NCBI GenBank assembly: GCA_001940855.1 | Contig: MSGS01000031.1 | Span: 22,867 to 86,866 of the forward strand | DNA from: Christensenellaceae bacterium Phil1 | Lineage (GTDB): Bacteria > Bacillota > Clostridia > Christensenellales > CAG-138 | Direction: 5' to 3' | Length of the DNA stretch: 64,000 nt | In this document: in pieces, positions 60,461-64,000 of the stretch | How the letters are laid out: every line of letters begins with the position of its first letter | How positions within the stretch are numbered: position 1 is the stretch's first letter | Translations under genes and position numbers: made by a program | The notes under the pieces: model-generated | What the model was told of the DNA's origin: nothing | Seen by the model: only the letters and a program-made list of their open reading frames with translations | Database searches by the model: none

Positions 60461-60516
60461 TTAAAAGCGTTGATTTTACTGGGCTTCTGCTTGTTTTCCT
60501 ATGTCAACGCTCTTAA
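60461..60516. repeat. Inverted repeat at the edge of the decayed cluster
   Basis: Arms at 60461-60473 and 60504-60516 match in 12 of 13 positions and are separated by 30 bases. It is between the transporter debris and the GIY-YIG gene and could be a terminator or the end of an old inserted element. Confidence 0.5.
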
Positions 60517-60528
60517 CAGGGCGCTTTT

Positions 60529-60789
60529 TCATTTTATACGATTCGTTGGCGAAAGCACCAATTCTTCCTTCTGCGCATGGGTCAGCCGTTTTAACGCGGC
60601 TTCGCGCTTCAATGCGCTGCTTTTGTCGCCGTATTCTTCGGCATATACTAATTTTACGGGCAGACGGCTGCGCGTGTATTTTGCGCCTTTTGCCGAATTA
60701 TGCGCTTTTTCCCGCGCAATGGGATCGGTGGAATAGCCGCAGTAAAGCGAACCGTCCGCGCAGCGCACCATGTATGCAAAATGGCTCAC
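60529..60789 (-). CDS. GIY-YIG domain protein (YazA/YhbQ type)
   Basis: The 86-residue protein consists of one GIY-YIG nuclease domain: Tyr-Met-Val-x-Cys-x-Asp-Gly-Ser-Leu-Tyr-Cys-Gly-Tyr-Ser near 6-20, Arg in Asp-Pro-Ile-Ala-Arg-Glu near 26, and Arg-Glu-Ala-Ala-Leu-Lys-Arg-Leu-Thr near 61-70. These stand-alone proteins are common; the role may be in DNA repair but is not proven. The GTG start overlaps the LUD gene stop by 4 bp. Confidence 0.9.
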   Translation of the reverse strand: MSHFAYMVRCADGSLYCGYSTDPIAREKAHNSAKGAKYTRSRLPVKLVYAEEYGDKSSALKREAALKRLTHAQKEELVLSPTNRIK

Positions 60790-61406
60790 CGGCCAAGATC
60801 CTCATCTATTAGTACCAGATGGAATTTCTTTATGGCGCGGGTGGGGTATTCTATTATTGTGGTAACGCGGCACATGCGCTGCGCGCTGTTGCAATCGGCA
60901 CAATGGCCTGTTATGCCGCAGGGGAGCTTATCGAGCTTAAGTCTGCGCGCGTTCGGCGGGCAGGTCTCGCGCTTTATGCGTGCTATGCCGTCGTCAAGAC
61001 CGCCGTCAACGAACTTGTTCTTGCCAATGAAAAGCATAACCTTTTCAGGCCCTATCACCATGGATGCAACGCGGTTGCCTGTGCCGTCTATGTTAAGCAG
61101 CCTTCCGTCGCTCAGCAGCGCGTTGGTGGATGCTAAATACCAGTTCGCTTTGCCCGCATCGTCCTGCGCCCTGCTGCGGTCTGATGCGTACCAATGCGAA
61201 TATACTTTGTTTCCGCGCTCGCTGAGCCGGTTATAAAGATCAAGATCGTTTTGAACCGTTACCGAACCGCCGAAACCAACGGATTCATCTTTTTTTATTA
61301 AGGAAAAGGCTAATTGCCTGGCTTCTTCGGCATCCTTAACAGAGTGTACTATAAAACCGCGTTTGGTAAGCGCGCTTTCAAGCGCTTCATAATTGCTGCA
61401 AAACAT
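60786..61406 (-). CDS. LUD-domain protein
   Basis: The 206-residue protein belongs to the LUD (LutB/LutC, DUF162) family: a Gly-Phe-Gly-Gly-Ser-Val-Thr segment near 43-49, Ser-Thr-Asn-Ala-Leu and Asp-Gly-Arg-Leu-Leu-Asn-Ile-Asp-Gly-x-Gly-Asn-Arg near 99-111, then Gly-x-Asn-Lys-Phe-Val. A late Cys-x2-Cys pair suggests metal binding. The family is named for lactate utilisation, but stand-alone copies have no established function. The ATG at 61406 follows GGGAGGT. Confidence 0.85.
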   Translation of the reverse strand: MFCSNYEALESALTKRGFIVHSVKDAEEARQLAFSLIKKDESVGFGGSVTVQNDLDLYNRLSERGNKVYSHWYASDRSRAQDDAGKANWYLASTNALLSDGRLLNIDGTGNRVASMVIGPEKVMLFIGKNKFVDGGLDDGIARIKRETCPPNARRLKLDKLPCGITGHCADCNSAQRMCRVTTIIEYPTRAIKKFHLVLIDEDLGR

Positions 61407-61518
61407 GATTTGACCTCCCAAATAACTTATTAATCTGATGGTATCACATTCATGGCATACTTGCAATTTAATTGTTTATCAAGTATTATTTTACAAGATA
61501 ATGCTTGGAGGGATATGC

Positions 61519-63321
61519 ATGGCATACGACCGTGAACTGATAAGAAACTTTTGCATAATTGCGCACATTGACCACGGTAAATCTACCCTGGCGGACAGGA
61601 TGATAGAAATGACCGATACCGTGGCGCTGCGCGACATGGAAGCGCAGCTGCTTGATAATATGGATATAGAGCGCGAACGCGGTATAACCATAAAATCGTC
61701 CGCCGTAAGGATGTTTTATACGCATACCGACGGCAAACGCTATATGTTCAATTTGATAGACACACCGGGCCACGTTGACTTTAATTACGAGGTTTCCCGC
61801 AGCCTTGCCGCGTGCGAAGGTGCTGTGCTCGTCGTAGACGCAACGCAGGGAATAGAGGCGCAAACGCTTGCAAACGTTTATCTGGCGCTGGATAACTCGC
61901 TTGAAATAGTGCCTGTGATAAACAAAATAGATCTGCCCAGCGCGGACGTTGAGCATACTAAAAAAGAGATAGAGGACGTTATCGGCCTTCCGGCTGAAAA
62001 CGCGCCATGCATATCCGCAAAGACCGGCCTGAACGTTGAGCAGGTGCTTGCGGCGGTAGTGGACACCGTGCCGCCGCCGAGCGGCGATATAAACAAACCA
62101 CTTAAGGCGCTTATATTCGACAGCGTGTATGATAACTATAAGGGCGCGCTGAGTTATGTGCGTGTGGTGGACGGCGTTGTGAAGCCAGGCATGAAAATAC
62201 GCTATATGGCCACCGGCAATGAATTTGAAGTGACGGAGGTCGGCATATTCTCGCCTACGCTTATGCCCATAGATGCGCTTGAAGCGGGTGAGGTGGGCTA
62301 TATTTCCGCATCCATCAAAAACGTGCGCGAAACAAAGGTGGGCGATACTATAACCGATGCGAATGCACCGGCGGACGAACCGCTGCCCGGCTATAAGCAG
62401 GCGAACCCCATGGTGTTCTGCGGCATATATCCGGCCGACGGCGCCGATTACGAAAATCTTAGGGATGCGCTGGATAAGCTTGTACTTAACGATGCCTCGC
62501 TTTCATATGAGCCGGAAACGTCAATGGCGCTTGGCTTCGGCTTCCGCTGCGGTTTCCTGGGGCTTCTGCACATGGAGATAATTCAGGAAAGGCTGGAACG
62601 TGAATTTGACCTTGACCTGGTCACTACCGCACCTTCGGTTATATACAAGGTCGTTAAAACAAACGGCGAGGAAGTGATGATAGACAACCCCACCAATCTG
62701 CCGCCGGTAACAGAAATAGCATACATGGAAGAACCGATGGTGCGGGCCACAATAATGTCACCTTCCGAATACGTTGGCACTATAATGGAGCTTTGTCAGG
62801 ATAAGCGCGGCGTGTTCGAGGACATGAAATATATTGAAGAAGGCCGCGTGAACATATTCTATGAACTTCCGCTGAACGAGATAATATATGACTTTTTCGA
62901 TCAGCTCAAGTCCCGCAGCCGCGGCTATGCTTCATTTGATTATGAACTGAAGGAATATGCCAAGAGCGACCTTGTTAAGCTGGATTTCCTGCTGAACGGG
63001 GATATGTGCGATGCGCTTTCCACAATAGTGCATAAGGACAAAGCATATGCCAAGGGCCGCGCCGTTGCGGAAAAGCTTCAGGAGGTTATACCGAGGCAGC
63101 AGTTTGAAATACCCATTCAGGCCGCGATAGGCGGAAAAATAATCGCCCGCGAAACAGTGCGCGCCGTGAGAAAAGACGTACTGGCAAAGTGCTACGGCGG
63201 CGACATTACAAGAAAGAAGAAGCTGCTTGAAAAGCAAAAGGAAGGCAAGAAGCGCATGCGCCAGATTGGCACGGTATCCTTGCCGAGTGAAGCTTTTATG
63301 AGCGTGCTGAAGATAAACTGA
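61519..63321 (+). CDS. lepA: Elongation factor 4 (LepA)
   Basis: The 600-residue translational GTPase has G1 at 16-23 (His-Ile-Asp-His-Gly-Lys-Ser-Thr), the Asp-Thr-Pro-Gly-His and Asn-Lys-Ile-Asp motifs, and the C-terminal LepA-specific domain. It acts on the ribosome in translation elongation or subunit biogenesis. The ATG at 61519 with TTGGAGGG upstream gives the canonical length; an in-frame extension upstream lacks conservation. lepA followed by hemW is a standard order in Bacillota. Confidence 0.97.
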   Translation: MAYDRELIRNFCIIAHIDHGKSTLADRMIEMTDTVALRDMEAQLLDNMDIERERGITIKSSAVRMFYTHTDGKRYMFNLIDTPGHVDFNYEVSRSLAACEGAVLVVDATQGIEAQTLANVYLALDNSLEIVPVINKIDLPSADVEHTKKEIEDVIGLPAENAPCISAKTGLNVEQVLAAVVDTVPPPSGDINKPLKALIFDSVYDNYKGALSYVRVVDGVVKPGMKIRYMATGNEFEVTEVGIFSPTLMPIDALEAGEVGYISASIKNVRETKVGDTITDANAPADEPLPGYKQANPMVFCGIYPADGADYENLRDALDKLVLNDASLSYEPETSMALGFGFRCGFLGLLHMEIIQERLEREFDLDLVTTAPSVIYKVVKTNGEEVMIDNPTNLPPVTEIAYMEEPMVRATIMSPSEYVGTIMELCQDKRGVFEDMKYIEEGRVNIFYELPLNEIIYDFFDQLKSRSRGYASFDYELKEYAKSDLVKLDFLLNGDMCDALSTIVHKDKAYAKGRAVAEKLQEVIPRQQFEIPIQAAIGGKIIARETVRAVRKDVLAKCYGGDITRKKKLLEKQKEGKKRMRQIGTVSLPSEAFMSVLKIN

Positions 63322-63322
63322 T

Positions 63323-64000
63323 ATGGCAGGAATTTATATACACATACCGTTCTGCGTATCCAAATGCCGCTATTGCGATTTTGTGTCGTTTCCATGCGAA
63401 ACGGAGGCAAAAAAGCGGTATGTCGATGCGCTGATACACGAAATGGCTATCGCGGCAAAGGAATTGCCCGAAAAACAGTACGACACCGTGTTTATTGGCG
63501 GCGGCACGCCCAGTACGCTTGAACTGGGCGAGATAATGCGCATAATGGCCGCGTTGCACGATAATTTTAGCATTGCAGAGGATGCGGAGATAACCATTGA
63601 AGCCAACCCCGGCACGCTTGATGTATGGAAGCTGGCGGAGTACCGTGAATGCGGCATAAACCGGCTGTCAATGGGGCTGCAAAGTGTGAATCCGCACATA
63701 TTGAAGGCACTTGGGCGCATACATACGCCGGACGATTTCCTTAAAAGCATGGATATGGCAAAGGCGGCGGGCTTCACAAACATAAATGCCGATCTTATGT
63801 ATGGCCTGCCCGAGCAAAGCACAGAGGATCTGCTTGCGGCGATAGCCGTTGCGGCGGGAGCGGGAGTTACGCATATTTCGGCATATTCGCTGATAGTTGA
63901 AGAAAACACGCCGCTGTATTTTGACATAAATGGAGGCAGCGTGCTGCTCCCTGGCGAGGACGAGACCTTTGAAATGTATGAAAAAAGCAAGGAAATGCTT
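63323..64000 (+). CDS. hemW: HemW, radical SAM heme chaperone (partial)
   Basis: The gene starts one base after lepA and runs off the window; 226 residues are visible. The N-terminus carries the radical SAM motif Cys11-x3-Cys15-x2-Cys18, then Gly-Gly-Gly-Thr-Pro-Ser and Glu-Ala-Asn-Pro-Gly-Thr, diagnostic of the HemN/HemW family. Position after lepA supports HemW rather than coproporphyrinogen dehydrogenase HemN. In spore-forming anaerobes it may serve heme delivery to cytochromes, or be conserved for another reason. Confidence 0.93.
   Translation, partial: MAGIYIHIPFCVSKCRYCDFVSFPCETEAKKRYVDALIHEMAIAAKELPEKQYDTVFIGGGTPSTLELGEIMRIMAALHDNFSIAEDAEITIEANPGTLDVWKLAEYRECGINRLSMGLQSVNPHILKALGRIHTPDDFLKSMDMAKAAGFTNINADLMYGLPEQSTEDLLAAIAVAAGAGVTHISAYSLIVEENTPLYFDINGGSVLLPGEDETFEMYEKSKEML

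Overview
The window comes from the chromosome of an endospore-forming Bacillota, most likely a Clostridia-class anaerobe. Evidence is the spoIIAA-spoIIAB-sigF operon, a gerA-type germination operon, yunB, two alpha/beta-type SASP genes, a cdaA-cdaR pair, AGGAGG-type ribosome sites, several TTG/GTG starts and TTGACA/TATAAT promoters. Housekeeping genes have moderately high GC yet use ATA for isoleucine very often. I see no tRNA, rRNA, CRISPR array, prophage or intact mobile element.

Layout. (1) 1-7 kb: tail of an unknown membrane protein, an NfeD / zinc-ribbon / FloA / zinc-ribbon membrane cluster, the spoIIA operon, an MBL-fold hydrolase, a secreted peptidoglycan-binding protein and yunB. (2) 7-16 kb: a class A PBP translationally coupled to a cysteine-free uracil-DNA-glycosylase-like protein and an SH3/peptidoglycan-binding protein, then gerA-, gerB- and gerC-type genes with a 50-codon two-helix gene behind them. 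(3) 16-21 kb: cdaA-cdaR (c-di-AMP synthesis and control), an FAD oxidoreductase and an acetyltransferase. (4) 21-34 kb, mostly minus strand: a complete five-gene oligopeptide ABC operon (opp1), a double-PII / DUF1538 pair, an NhaC-type antiporter and a repeat-rich surface protein. (5) 34-47 kb: yigZ, tyrS, tadA, transketolase, Asp23-fakA-recG, two SASPs, a DUF4392 protein, IMP dehydrogenase and an acetyltransferase. (6) 47-58 kb: a gene-poor stretch with a possible recombinase remnant, a KdpD/KdpE-like two-component system without kdpFABC, and divergent from it a second oligopeptide operon (opp2) in which the two ATPases are one fused protein, followed by an amidohydrolase. (7) 58-60.4 kb: wreckage of a third peptide transporter (deleted binding protein, frameshifted ATPases) with different isoleucine codon use. 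(8) 60.5-64 kb: GIY-YIG and LUD-domain genes, lepA and the start of hemW.

The main themes are spore formation and germination, envelope maintenance (PBP, FloA/NfeD, c-di-AMP), ion homeostasis (NhaC, DUF1538-PII) and peptide uptake, with three transporter systems of different age in one 40-kb neighbourhood. Strongest leads for follow-up: the PII-DUF1538 module; the two secreted proteins sharing a His...Asp-Gly-His-x-Cys domain; the fused-ATPase opp2 locus with its adjacent sensor kinase; the possible germinant-receptor D subunit; and an IMP dehydrogenase whose key residues fall at the same numbers as in the Tritrichomonas foetus enzyme. All functions are read from sequence; no database search was run.
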